30,791 nucleotides of DNA, taken from NCBI GenBank assembly GCA_965539935.1, contig CBETVX010000033.1, positions 1-30,791 on the forward strand, written 5' to 3'. The position numbers and the translations under genes were made by a program. Below the pieces are notes generated by a model. That model was not told the DNA's origin. It was given only the letters and a program-made list of their open reading frames with translations, and did no database searches. The DNA is from CBETVX01 sp965539935 (GTDB lineage: Bacteria; Bacillota; Clostridia; Peptostreptococcales; Caminicellaceae). Positions 8,464 to 16,061 of this stretch are shown here, piece after piece (position 1 is the stretch's first letter; each line of letters starts with the position of its first letter).

Positions 8464-8492
8464 TAATTGGTGATATGAGAAACCACCAATTA
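8464..8492. terminator. Weak hairpin downstream of the 193-residue gene
   Basis: Arms TAATTGGTG / CACCAATTA (9 bp) with an 11-base loop cover the stop codon at 8490. In neither direction is there a proper T-run, so termination would be partial. It sits between the 193-residue gene and the DUF4177 promoter. Confidence 0.35.
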
Positions 8493-9071
8493 TTTTAAAT
8501 TTAATATATAGTTAAGGGCCGGTGCCTCTTTGTAAAACTCCTCTAGTTTTAATTCCTCTCTATCATCTAAAGGATACATCATCATAAACACTTCTATTAT
8601 CTCTTTATTATTTATAGTGGTAAAATCAAAATCAACAAATCCATCAACAATTATTCGTGCAAGTTCTTTGTCTATTACGTATATATCATAATCACTTTCT
8701 ATAAATATATTTCTAATATATTCAAATTCTTCTTCATTTTTTATGTCCTCTATTGCTATATCATATAGCTTATCATAGCTTTCCTTGATATTTTTTACTA
8801 GCTTATTCCATATTTCTATCCCAAATTTATTTAATTTTGAATTGATTTTTCCTTTATCTTCAAATACCCTCAATAATAAGAATTTAGCACAGTAATTCAA
8901 AGAAGATTTCTTTAAGAATAATCTACACCACTTTTCTTCATCTATTTCTAAATTTTTTCTACTGTCAATTCTAAATTTTTTTATTATACCTATGTTAGCA
9001 TATCTATATTTAACCTCAAAGGTTTCAGTAAACTTATTTAAAATTTCATATAAACACTCAACTTTCTCCAA
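8490..9071 (-). CDS. Stand-alone N-terminal helical domain of a type IIG-class methyltransferase (possible remnant), TTG start
   Basis: A 193-residue protein. The open frame runs back to 9131, but a full AAAGGAGGAG site lies 6 bases before a TTG at 9071, so that start is taken. The middle (YCAKFLLLRVFEDKGKI, then YDIYVIDKELARIIVDGF) is like the helical domain preceding the catalytic domain in Eco57I/type IIG adenine methyltransferases. The last 25 residues (DDREELKLEEFYKEAPALNY and on) line up with the REE-LGEFYTPP-LV-YIL motif-X region of that family. The protein stops right there, before any SAM or NPPY motif, and no remainder follows downstream. It is either a decayed gene or a retained helical partner. 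The strong ribosome site and intact frame favour expression. Family assignment is by pattern memory and is moderate. Confidence 0.6.
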   Translation of the reverse strand: MEKVECLYEILNKFTETFEVKYRYANIGIIKKFRIDSRKNLEIDEEKWCRLFLKKSSLNYCAKFLLLRVFEDKGKINSKLNKFGIEIWNKLVKNIKESYDKLYDIAIEDIKNEEEFEYIRNIFIESDYDIYVIDKELARIIVDGFVDFDFTTINNKEIIEVFMMMYPLDDREELKLEEFYKEAPALNYILNLK

Positions 9072-9212
9072 TTTACTCCTCCTTTCAATTCTTATATTAT
9101 ATATCTTTACTATATAATATTTACCCACCACCCTAATTGTACGTTAATTTATAAATAATATTGAGACTTATATTTCCATTCCCCTTCATATATTATAAAA
9201 AGGAGGGATTAC

Positions 9213-10202
9213 ATGAAAAGATCATCTTTTATTATTTTATTATCCTTATTTTTTGTATTATTAGGCTATTATACATTTTTAAAAAACTCTACATTATCAA
9301 CATTTTCTTACTTTATACCAAGTTCCTCAAGTGGAGAATTGACTTACCAGTTAATAAATGATTATAAACAAGGGAATGAAAACACTAGAAAAGCAGCAGA
9401 AACTGAAATAAAAAAAATATGTCTTCGTAATTCAGGCTATGAAAATTGGATTGACTATCTAGATTATATAAATATTAATCTTTATGAGTCAAATGTTACT
9501 CCAACTCCATCAAAGGAATTGATTATATCTACTAATTTGTCTAAAGATTTAGCAGTGGTTTGTATTTATGAGGATACCGGAGAATTTTATGAGTATTCCA
9601 AAAAGATTGACAATCTTTTGCCAATAGAAAATATACAATTTATAAATATACCCAATAGCAATTACAATTTTCTAATAATATATCAGGTAAATGATGAAAG
9701 ATTAGGAGCTTACCTATATAGAAAATTTTTAGATATTTATATGTACACTGATGAAAATTTCATTAAAATTATGAATGAAACCATTTATTCTGAAGAAATA
9801 TATAGAAACATTTGGATTGATAGAAATGCTAGGGATAATTGGATTAAAAAAATAGTAGACAATAAAATTGATTTTGTCATGAATCAGAATTTAGTTATGA
9901 ACGTATCTGTAGTATCTCAAGAATACAGGGCTCCAGGCCAAAGAGAAATACCTCCTGAAAGTGAATTTGAGCTTACCAATGAGGAAAAATATAAATATAC
10001 ATATTTTTGGAATGAGGAGTTTCGTAGATTTAGTTTGTATCAAGATACTCTATTTTATAAAAATAAAAAAGTACTAATTATTAAAGATTTTGAAACCACA
10101 ACATCAAATGAACATATTAATATGAAGAATAAATTTGAAATTATAACTTCATCAGGTAAAAAACTATTCATAAATAAGAATGACATAATCCGTGAAAAAT
10201 GA
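9213..10202 (+). CDS. Hypothetical N-terminally anchored extracytoplasmic protein
   Basis: A 329-residue protein with a basic start and one hydrophobic segment (about 6-23), then a long hydrophilic region rich in Tyr, Asn, Ile and Lys. This predicts a single signal anchor or uncleaved signal and an outside location. No catalytic motif was recognised. There are only two cysteines, far apart (in KKICLRNSG and LAVVCIYED). AAAGGAGGG lies 5 bases before the ATG. The stop overlaps an in-frame ATG of the next gene (ATGA), although alaX probably starts 45 bases later. Either way the two are co-transcribed. Confidence 0.75.
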   Translation: MKRSSFIILLSLFFVLLGYYTFLKNSTLSTFSYFIPSSSSGELTYQLINDYKQGNENTRKAAETEIKKICLRNSGYENWIDYLDYININLYESNVTPTPSKELIISTNLSKDLAVVCIYEDTGEFYEYSKKIDNLLPIENIQFINIPNSNYNFLIIYQVNDERLGAYLYRKFLDIYMYTDENFIKIMNETIYSEEIYRNIWIDRNARDNWIKKIVDNKIDFVMNQNLVMNVSVVSQEYRAPGQREIPPESEFELTNEEKYKYTYFWNEEFRRFSLYQDTLFYKNKKVLIIKDFETTTSNEHINMKNKFEIITSSGKKLFINKNDIIREK

Positions 10203-10243
10203 TAAATTATCAATATACACAAAAGAAAAAGGAGTTGATAAGA

Positions 10244-11449
10244 TTGACTAAAAAGTTATATAATTCTAATCCATATATTAAGGAATTTAACGGTAATATT
10301 AATAAAATAATCGAAAAAGATCATGAATACCATGTTATTTTAAATCAAACAGCTTTTTATCCAGAGGGAGGAGGCCAACCTTGGGATGAAGGCTATATTG
10401 ATGATGTAAGGGTGACTTATGTCTATGAAAGTGATGGAGATATATATCATGTGCTAAAAAAATTACCCTCAAATTTAGAAAAAGTTCATTGTTATATTGA
10501 TTGGAAAAGAAGATTTGATCATATGCAACAACATTTAGGACAACATATTTTATCGGGAGCATTTGAAAAACTATATGATGCCTCCACAGTAGGTTTCCAT
10601 ATGAGTAAAGAATATACAACTATTGATATAGACAAACCTTTAGATAAAGAAGACATCAGTAAAGTTGAGTATTTTGCCAATCAAATAGTATTTAATAATT
10701 TATCAGTTGATATTTTATATCCAACTGAAAATGAGCTAAAGGGACTCCCTCTTCGAAAAAAACCTAAAGTTACTGAAAATATAAGAATTGTGAAAATAGA
10801 TGACTTTGATTACTCTCCTTGCTGTGGTACCCATCCAAATAGAACTGGTGAAGTTGGACTGATAAAAGTAACTAAATCAGAAAACTATAAAGGAGGTATG
10901 AGGCTAGGATTTCTTTGTGGAAATAGAGCATTGAAAGATTATCAATGGAAGAATGAGTCTATTAATAACATCTCTTCCATACTATCGGTAAAAGATATAG
11001 AAACTACTGAAGCTGTAAAAAAAATTAATCTTGAAATGCAAAATTATAAAAAACAAATTGTAAAATTAAAAAATGAATTAATAGAATATGAAGCTAAAGA
11101 TTTATTTGAGAAAAGAGAAATTTTTCATGGATTAAATATAATTAAAGCTATTTATAAAGAAAGAGATTTAAAGGAATTAAAAACTTTATCATCTAATCTT
11201 ATAGAAAATGAATCAACCATAGTTTTATTAGGTGTGTTTGATAAGGATAAGGCCCAATTACTTTTTAGTTGTTCTAAGAATATAAAGGTAATCAATATGG
11301 GTAATATATTAAAAGAATGTATTGTTCTAATAGATGGTAAAGGTGGAGGAAATGCTTTTGCTGCTCAAGGTGGTGGGAAATCTAGTGAGAATTTAATACC
11401 TGCCATAGAATTAGCTGAAAATATTATTAAAAAAAATATAAAAAAATAG
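10244..11449 (+). CDS. AlaX-type alanyl-tRNA editing hydrolase with DHHA1 domain, TTG start
   Basis: A 401-residue trans-editing protein that removes mischarged amino acids (Ser or Gly) from alanyl-tRNA. The second additional domain region (about 1-235) holds the zinc motifs HMQQHLGQH (residues 93-101) and CCGTH (193-197). A coiled-coil link (about 250-285) and a C-terminal DHHA1 domain with the GGKGGGNAFAAQGGG signature follow. This is the long AlaX form. An ATG at 10199 opens the frame and overlaps the upstream stop. However, AAAGGAG stands 9 bases before a TTG at 10244, and the resulting start MTKKLYNSNPYIKEF is the family's normal beginning, so TTG is preferred. It is the second gene of a two-gene unit. 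Confidence 0.9.
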   Translation: MTKKLYNSNPYIKEFNGNINKIIEKDHEYHVILNQTAFYPEGGGQPWDEGYIDDVRVTYVYESDGDIYHVLKKLPSNLEKVHCYIDWKRRFDHMQQHLGQHILSGAFEKLYDASTVGFHMSKEYTTIDIDKPLDKEDISKVEYFANQIVFNNLSVDILYPTENELKGLPLRKKPKVTENIRIVKIDDFDYSPCCGTHPNRTGEVGLIKVTKSENYKGGMRLGFLCGNRALKDYQWKNESINNISSILSVKDIETTEAVKKINLEMQNYKKQIVKLKNELIEYEAKDLFEKREIFHGLNIIKAIYKERDLKELKTLSSNLIENESTIVLLGVFDKDKAQLLFSCSKNIKVINMGNILKECIVLIDGKGGGNAFAAQGGGKSSENLIPAIELAENIIKKNIKK

Positions 11450-11521
11450 TCTCATATTTTGCCCCAAATCATATAATGATAATTGAGTGGAAAGTTTTAA
11501 TAATATTAAGGGGGTAAATAT

Positions 11522-11893
11522 ATGTGGAACAATAATTTCGGTTACTATCCGCCAATGATGAGAGATTATAGAAGAAGTTACGATAATGATCTTTGCTTGT
11601 ACTATGAAAAGGAAAAAGTTTATTATGATAATAAATATCCCGATTGCTTTAGAGATGCTTTAAAGGATTTGGAATGTAAAGAAGTTAATATTAGTCTTGT
11701 TAATGGAGAAAGCTTAGATAATGTTATATTAGATGAAGTTAATAGGGACTATATTGCAATTAGAAATGATGAATGCGATAGCTGCTGTATTATACCTTTA
11801 GATAATATTAATCATATTTGCATTTCTGATAATCTTGCAAATGATCTTTGGGGTAAAAGAGTTAAGGGAAAAAAAGATAAACATTATAAATAA
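11522..11893 (+). CDS. Small tyrosine-rich protein with an LSm/coat-like domain (possible spore-surface protein)
   Basis: A 123-residue protein. The first 45 residues are rich in Tyr, Asn and Pro (MWNNNFGYYPPMMRDYRR). The rest looks like a small barrel (about 53-103: VNISLVNGESLDNVILDEV, YIAIRNDE, SCCIIPLDNINHI). This resembles the LSm-like repeat of Bacillus spore-coat proteins of the CotB/DUF2642 kind. There is a CDSCC cysteine cluster near residue 90 and a lysine-rich tail (GKRVKGKKDKHYK). AAGGGGGT lies 7 bases before the ATG, and a good terminator follows. The spore-surface role is inferred from composition and fold pattern; no sporulation promoter could be fixed upstream. Confidence 0.65.
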   Translation: MWNNNFGYYPPMMRDYRRSYDNDLCLYYEKEKVYYDNKYPDCFRDALKDLECKEVNISLVNGESLDNVILDEVNRDYIAIRNDECDSCCIIPLDNINHICISDNLANDLWGKRVKGKKDKHYK

Positions 11894-11913
11894 TATAGGT
11901 AGTGTAAAAATAT

Positions 11914-11937
11914 AGAGGGCCCTTAGGGCTCTCTTTT
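11914..11937 (+). terminator. Bidirectional terminator between the small Tyr-rich gene and gdhA
   Basis: Stem AGAGGGCCC / GGGCTCTCT (9 bp, one G-T) with a 3-base loop, followed on the plus strand by TTT. On the minus strand it is followed by ATATTTTTA, so it can also end gdhA, which converges on it. Confidence 0.75.
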
Positions 11938-11952
11938 AAAAATATAAAAATA

Positions 11953-13290
11953 TTAGTAAATACCTTGAGCTAACATTGCATCGGCAACTTTCTTAAATCC
12001 AGCTATGTTTGCACCAGCTACTAAGTTATATTCAAATCCATATTCTTTAGACGCTTCAGAAGCACTTTTATGGATATTAATCATAATATTCTTAAGTTTA
12101 GCATCTACATCTTCAAATGTCCAAGCCATTCTCAAGCTGTTTTGTGCCATCTCAAGAGCAGATGTTGCTACACCACCTGCATTAGCAGCTTTGGCTGGAG
12201 CCAAAAGTATTCCCTTTTTTAAGAAGAAGTTTATTGCATCATTTGTAGTAGGCATGTTAGCCCCTTCACCTACTGCTATAGCTCCATTTTCAATGATATT
12301 CTTAGCTCTTTCCATATTTATATCATTTTGAGTGGAACAGGGAAGTGCTATATCATATTTAAACTTACCTTCCCAAACATTTCCTTCATGGTATCTTGCT
12401 TCAGGGTGTTCTTTTACATACTCTTTAATTCTCTTTCTTTCAATTTCTTTTAATCTTTTTATTGTATTAAGATTAATACCCTCTGAGTCATATATGTATC
12501 CACTTGAGTCGGACATTGCTACAACTTTAGCACCTAATTGATGGGCCTTTTCACAAGCATAAATGGCAACATTACCTGACCCGGAAATAGCTATTACTTT
12601 ACCTTCTATTGAATGTCCATTGGCCTTAAGCATTTCATTAACAAAGTAAAGTAATCCATATCCAGTCGCTTCAGTTCTTACCAAACTACCGCCATATTTT
12701 AAACCTTTCCCTGTAAGTACTCCGTTTTCGAAGGCTCCTCTTATCCTTCTATATTGACCATATAGATATCCAATTTCTCTTCCCCCAACACCAATATCTC
12801 CTGCTGGTACGTCAACATTGGGTCCAATATGTCTGTATAACTCAATCATGAAGCTTTGACAAAATCTCATGATTTCTCCATCGGACTTACCCTTGGGATC
12901 AAAATCTGCTCCCCCTTTACCTCCGCCTATTGGAAGACCAGTTAGTGAATTTTTGAATATTTGTTCAAATCCTAAAAACTTTATTATTCCAATATATACA
13001 GAGGGATGAAATCTTAATCCGCCCTTATAGGGTCCTATTGCACCGTTAAACTGTACTCTAAAACCACGATTTACTTGCACCTTACCATTATCATCAACCC
13101 ATGGAACTCTAAATATTATTTGTCTTTCAGGCTCAACTATTCTTTCAAGAATACCAGCTTTCTTATACTCAGGATGTTTTTCGATAACTGGATCAAGGGA
13201 TTGCAATACTTCTTCTACAGCTTGTAAAAATTCCGTTTCATTACTATTTCTTGTCTTGACTTTTTCTAATACTTCATTGATATAAGACAT
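11953..13290 (-). CDS. gdhA: NADP-type glutamate dehydrogenase
   Basis: A 445-residue hexameric-type enzyme interconverting 2-oxoglutarate plus ammonia and glutamate. The length matches E. coli GdhA. Visible features are GGGKGGADFDPKGKSD (substrate-binding lysine region, about residue 122), PAGDIGVGGREIGYLYGQYR, and the Rossmann motif SGSGNVAIYACEKA. The segment after the second strand reads SDSSGYIYD, as in NADP-preferring members. A GTG two codons upstream lies inside the AAAGGAGAGGTG ribosome site, so ATG 13290 is preferred. It is monocistronic and convergent with the preceding plus-strand gene. No operator was recognised upstream. Confidence 0.95.
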   Translation of the reverse strand: MSYINEVLEKVKTRNSNETEFLQAVEEVLQSLDPVIEKHPEYKKAGILERIVEPERQIIFRVPWVDDNGKVQVNRGFRVQFNGAIGPYKGGLRFHPSVYIGIIKFLGFEQIFKNSLTGLPIGGGKGGADFDPKGKSDGEIMRFCQSFMIELYRHIGPNVDVPAGDIGVGGREIGYLYGQYRRIRGAFENGVLTGKGLKYGGSLVRTEATGYGLLYFVNEMLKANGHSIEGKVIAISGSGNVAIYACEKAHQLGAKVVAMSDSSGYIYDSEGINLNTIKRLKEIERKRIKEYVKEHPEARYHEGNVWEGKFKYDIALPCSTQNDINMERAKNIIENGAIAVGEGANMPTTNDAINFFLKKGILLAPAKAANAGGVATSALEMAQNSLRMAWTFEDVDAKLKNIMINIHKSASEASKEYGFEYNLVAGANIAGFKKVADAMLAQGIY

Positions 13291-13386
13291 TTTCACCTCT
13301 CCTTTATCCTAGCATTTATATATACTATATAATATTCTTCTTAAGTTTGAGATTAATTATTCTAATGATTTATTTCAAAAATATAA

Positions 13387-13416
13387 GTTAGGGCTAGCCA
13401 ATGGGCTAGCCCTAAC
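13387..13416 (-). terminator. Strong terminator of the Phd-like gene
   Basis: A perfect 13-bp stem (left arm GTTAGGGCTAGCC) with a 4-base loop. It is followed on the minus strand by TTATATTTTTG. It isolates the small gene from gdhA. Confidence 0.8.
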
Positions 13417-13436
13417 TCTTTAAAAATTTAAATGTT

Positions 13437-13703
13437 TTAAAGTATTTTGTCTAATTCATTTTCATATTCACACAATAAACTTTCGGTGTCTTTTGGAGTT
13501 AATATATATTCAGTTATTAACTCATCATGCTCATCTAGTGGAATTATTGCGGCAATTGGTTTATCCTTTTCAGTGATAAGGAACCTTCTATGTTCCCGAT
13601 TTGTTATGTGTAACAGGTCAAGAATAGTATCTGGATCAAGATTCTCTATACCTATTTTACTATTCATTGTTACACCCAAATCAACACCTAGATAACCTAA
13701 CAC
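13437..13703 (-). CDS. Phd/YefM-like antitoxin-type protein, GTG start
   Basis: An 88-residue protein. The segment REHRRFLITEKDKPIAAIIPLDEHDEL is the typical 'fluff' of a Phd/YefM antitoxin core. Such proteins usually pair with a RelE, Doc or similar toxin, bind DNA with the N-terminus and neutralise the toxin with the C-terminus. The C-terminal tail (LLCEYENELDKIL) is acidic and helical, as in such neutralising segments. No toxin gene is adjacent; both neighbours are housekeeping genes. An ATG at 13745 has no ribosome site, while a run of GGGGAGGAGGGG stands 7 bases before the GTG at 13703, so GTG is preferred. It could be an orphan antitoxin or a regulator. Confidence 0.6.
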   Translation of the reverse strand: MLGYLGVDLGVTMNSKIGIENLDPDTILDLLHITNREHRRFLITEKDKPIAAIIPLDEHDELITEYILTPKDTESLLCEYENELDKIL

Positions 13704-13843
13704 ACTAATCCCCTCCTCCCCAGAATAATATTTATTCACCTTCATTATATCATGATTTTAATGAAAAATGAAAATATTTATAATTTTCTCTCAATAATAG
13801 TATATGCTTATAAATATTATTTGTTTAGTTAATCATCTTCTTA

Positions 13844-16030
13844 CTATGTGAATTTCAACTGCTCTTCATTCCCTAGTTCGTCTTCTTCTTTTAGATATCT
13901 GCCAATAGCTGCAATATTGGCTCTATAATAATCAAAATCATCAAATTTAACGTTATCTATATTGAGTATCTGAATCAATTTACTACCTTTTTTACTTTTC
14001 ATAACCTGAACACCCATTGTATTTCTAGTTGTTTTTGGATTGATTTGATTAGTATTAAATATTAATACTTTATTTATATCACTTACTGCTACTAACTCTT
14101 TATCATCCTGTATATGTTCAAGATATACAAGTTTTGTTCTATTAGAATAGGCATTGGCAAGTTTTGTTCTATTAGTTTTAGTTTTATAACTTGATAAGTT
14201 AACCTTTGCACATTTTCCATCTTCATAACAAAAGATCATATTTCCTGAAAAATTATCTGTTGCTGTTATATATATAATTTTCTCATCTTCCTCAAGATTT
14301 AATACGCTTTGTAAATAATCTCCTAAATTACTTGCTTTGGTATCCTCTAACTCATATACTTTCTTTTTATATACTTCGCATTTATTATTAAATAATAATA
14401 ATTCCGACTTATTTGTAGTTTCTATTTCCTGTATTATATAATCATTTTCCTTTAATTTATGGACATTATTCCCTCTTAAACTTACTAAGGATATTTTCTT
14501 TAAATAACCTTCATTGGTTAGAAATAATTTAAGATTATAATCATTTATTAGATCCTCTTCAGTTAGGACTTTTATTTCCTCTTGATTAATTATCGTTGTT
14601 TTTCTATCTTTACCATATTTTTTTGATATTTCTTTCAGTTGTGATATGATAATGTTTTTAATTTTATCCTCATTGTTTAGAATATCCTGAAACTCAGCTA
14701 TTTCATGCTCTAGACTATTTATATCTTTAATTTTATTAAGGATATATTCTTTATTAAAATGTCTTAATTTAATATCTGCAATAAATTCAGCTTGTTTTTC
14801 ATCAACTTTAAAACCCTTCATAAGATTAGGCACAACATCTTTATCTTTTTTTGTATCTTTAACAATCTTTACTGCTTTATCTATATCAAGTAAAACTTTT
14901 TCTAATCCCCTTAACAAATGAAGTTTCTCAGTTTTCTTACTTATATCGTATTTTAATCCTCTTTTTATACAATTAATTCTAAATCTTACCCATTCTTCTA
15001 ATATTTCTTTTATTCCAAGAACCCTTGGTTTACCATCAATTAGAATATTAAAATTACAACTGAAGGTATCTTTTAACTTAGTTCTTTTATAAAGCTCAAG
15101 CATTAACTTTTCAGCATCGGTATTTCTCTTTAAATCTATTGTTATCTTAAGACCATTTTTATCAGTTTCATCTCTTATATCTGTTATGTCCTTTATTATA
15201 TTATTTTTAACTAATTCTCTTATTTGATCAATTATTGTTTCTAAATTTGTTGTATAAGGAATCTCTGTTATTTCAATGCAATTATTTTCTTTATCATATA
15301 TGTATTTAGCCCTAAGATAGAAGCTACCTTTTCCTGTTTCATATATTTTTTTAATATCCCTTTTATTGTATATGATTTCTCCGCCAGAAGGAAAATCAGG
15401 AGCCTGAAGGGATTTTATTATGTCAATATTTCCAGTTTTACTCTTAAGATATTTTATGGTTGTATCACATACTTCTTTCAAATTAAAAGAACATATGGAG
15501 CTTGCCATTCCTACTGCTATCCCTATATTAGGATTTACCAATATATTAGGAAATCTACTTGGAAGCAGTCTTGGCTCCATCATAGTATTATCATAGTTAG
15601 AAATAAATTCTACTGTATTTTTATTTATTTCTTGAAAAAATTCATCACATATTTTATCTAATTTAGCCTCCGTATACCTAGGAGCTGCATAAGCCATATC
15701 CTTTGAATAATTTTTACCAAAGTTCCCTTTACTATCTACATAGGGGTGCAAAAGAGCTTCATTACCTCTAGTAAGTCTTACCATTGTTTCATAAATTGCT
15801 GAATCTCCATGGGGATTCAGCCTCATGGTTTGCCCCACAATATTAGCAGACTTTGTCTTACTTCCCTTCAAAAGCCCCATTTTATACATTGTATACAATA
15901 GCTTTCTATGGGCTGGCTTTAACCCATCTATTTCTGGCAGTGCCCTACTCACTATTACAGACATTGTATAGGGCATATAATTGGTCTCTAGTGTACTTAT
16001 TACATTCATTTTACTAATATTACTATGCAT
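13844..16030 (-). CDS. parC: DNA topoisomerase IV subunit A
   Basis: A 728-residue type IIA topoisomerase cleavage subunit; with ParE it decatenates sister chromosomes. Seen are ALPEIDGLKPAHRK, the quinolone-region motif NPHGDSAIYE (Ser77 and Glu81, the drug-sensitive type of residues) and the active-site RYTE with Tyr119. A long coiled-coil/tower region and a C-terminal beta-pinwheel follow (about 490 onward). No GyrA-box (QRRGGKG) was found, favouring ParC over GyrA. It begins 31 bases after the parE stop. AAAGGAG is rather far from the ATG (13 bases), so translation may be weak or coupled to parE. No clear terminator follows. Confidence 0.9.
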   Translation of the reverse strand: MHSNISKMNVISTLETNYMPYTMSVIVSRALPEIDGLKPAHRKLLYTMYKMGLLKGSKTKSANIVGQTMRLNPHGDSAIYETMVRLTRGNEALLHPYVDSKGNFGKNYSKDMAYAAPRYTEAKLDKICDEFFQEINKNTVEFISNYDNTMMEPRLLPSRFPNILVNPNIGIAVGMASSICSFNLKEVCDTTIKYLKSKTGNIDIIKSLQAPDFPSGGEIIYNKRDIKKIYETGKGSFYLRAKYIYDKENNCIEITEIPYTTNLETIIDQIRELVKNNIIKDITDIRDETDKNGLKITIDLKRNTDAEKLMLELYKRTKLKDTFSCNFNILIDGKPRVLGIKEILEEWVRFRINCIKRGLKYDISKKTEKLHLLRGLEKVLLDIDKAVKIVKDTKKDKDVVPNLMKGFKVDEKQAEFIADIKLRHFNKEYILNKIKDINSLEHEIAEFQDILNNEDKIKNIIISQLKEISKKYGKDRKTTIINQEEIKVLTEEDLINDYNLKLFLTNEGYLKKISLVSLRGNNVHKLKENDYIIQEIETTNKSELLLFNNKCEVYKKKVYELEDTKASNLGDYLQSVLNLEEDEKIIYITATDNFSGNMIFCYEDGKCAKVNLSSYKTKTNRTKLANAYSNRTKLVYLEHIQDDKELVAVSDINKVLIFNTNQINPKTTRNTMGVQVMKSKKGSKLIQILNIDNVKFDDFDYYRANIAAIGRYLKEEDELGNEEQLKFT

Positions 16031-16061
16031 AACGGTCTATGATCTCCTTTCAATTTCACAA

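Noticed and set aside
9168..9204. Sigma-E-like promoter (ATATT and CATATATT) upstream of the 329-residue gene
   Set aside because: The spacing is about 12 bases, shorter than the usual 13-15, and both elements are common AT words.
9161..9361. Short plus-strand frame overlapping the start of the 329-residue gene
   Set aside because: Different frame of a real gene, starting before its ribosome site, and hydrophobic only because of AT-rich codons.
11453..11478. Sigma-E-like promoter (CATATT and CATATAAT) before the small Tyr-rich gene
   Set aside because: The spacing is only about 11 bases; a sigma-A -35 at the right place is also poor, so no promoter is claimed.
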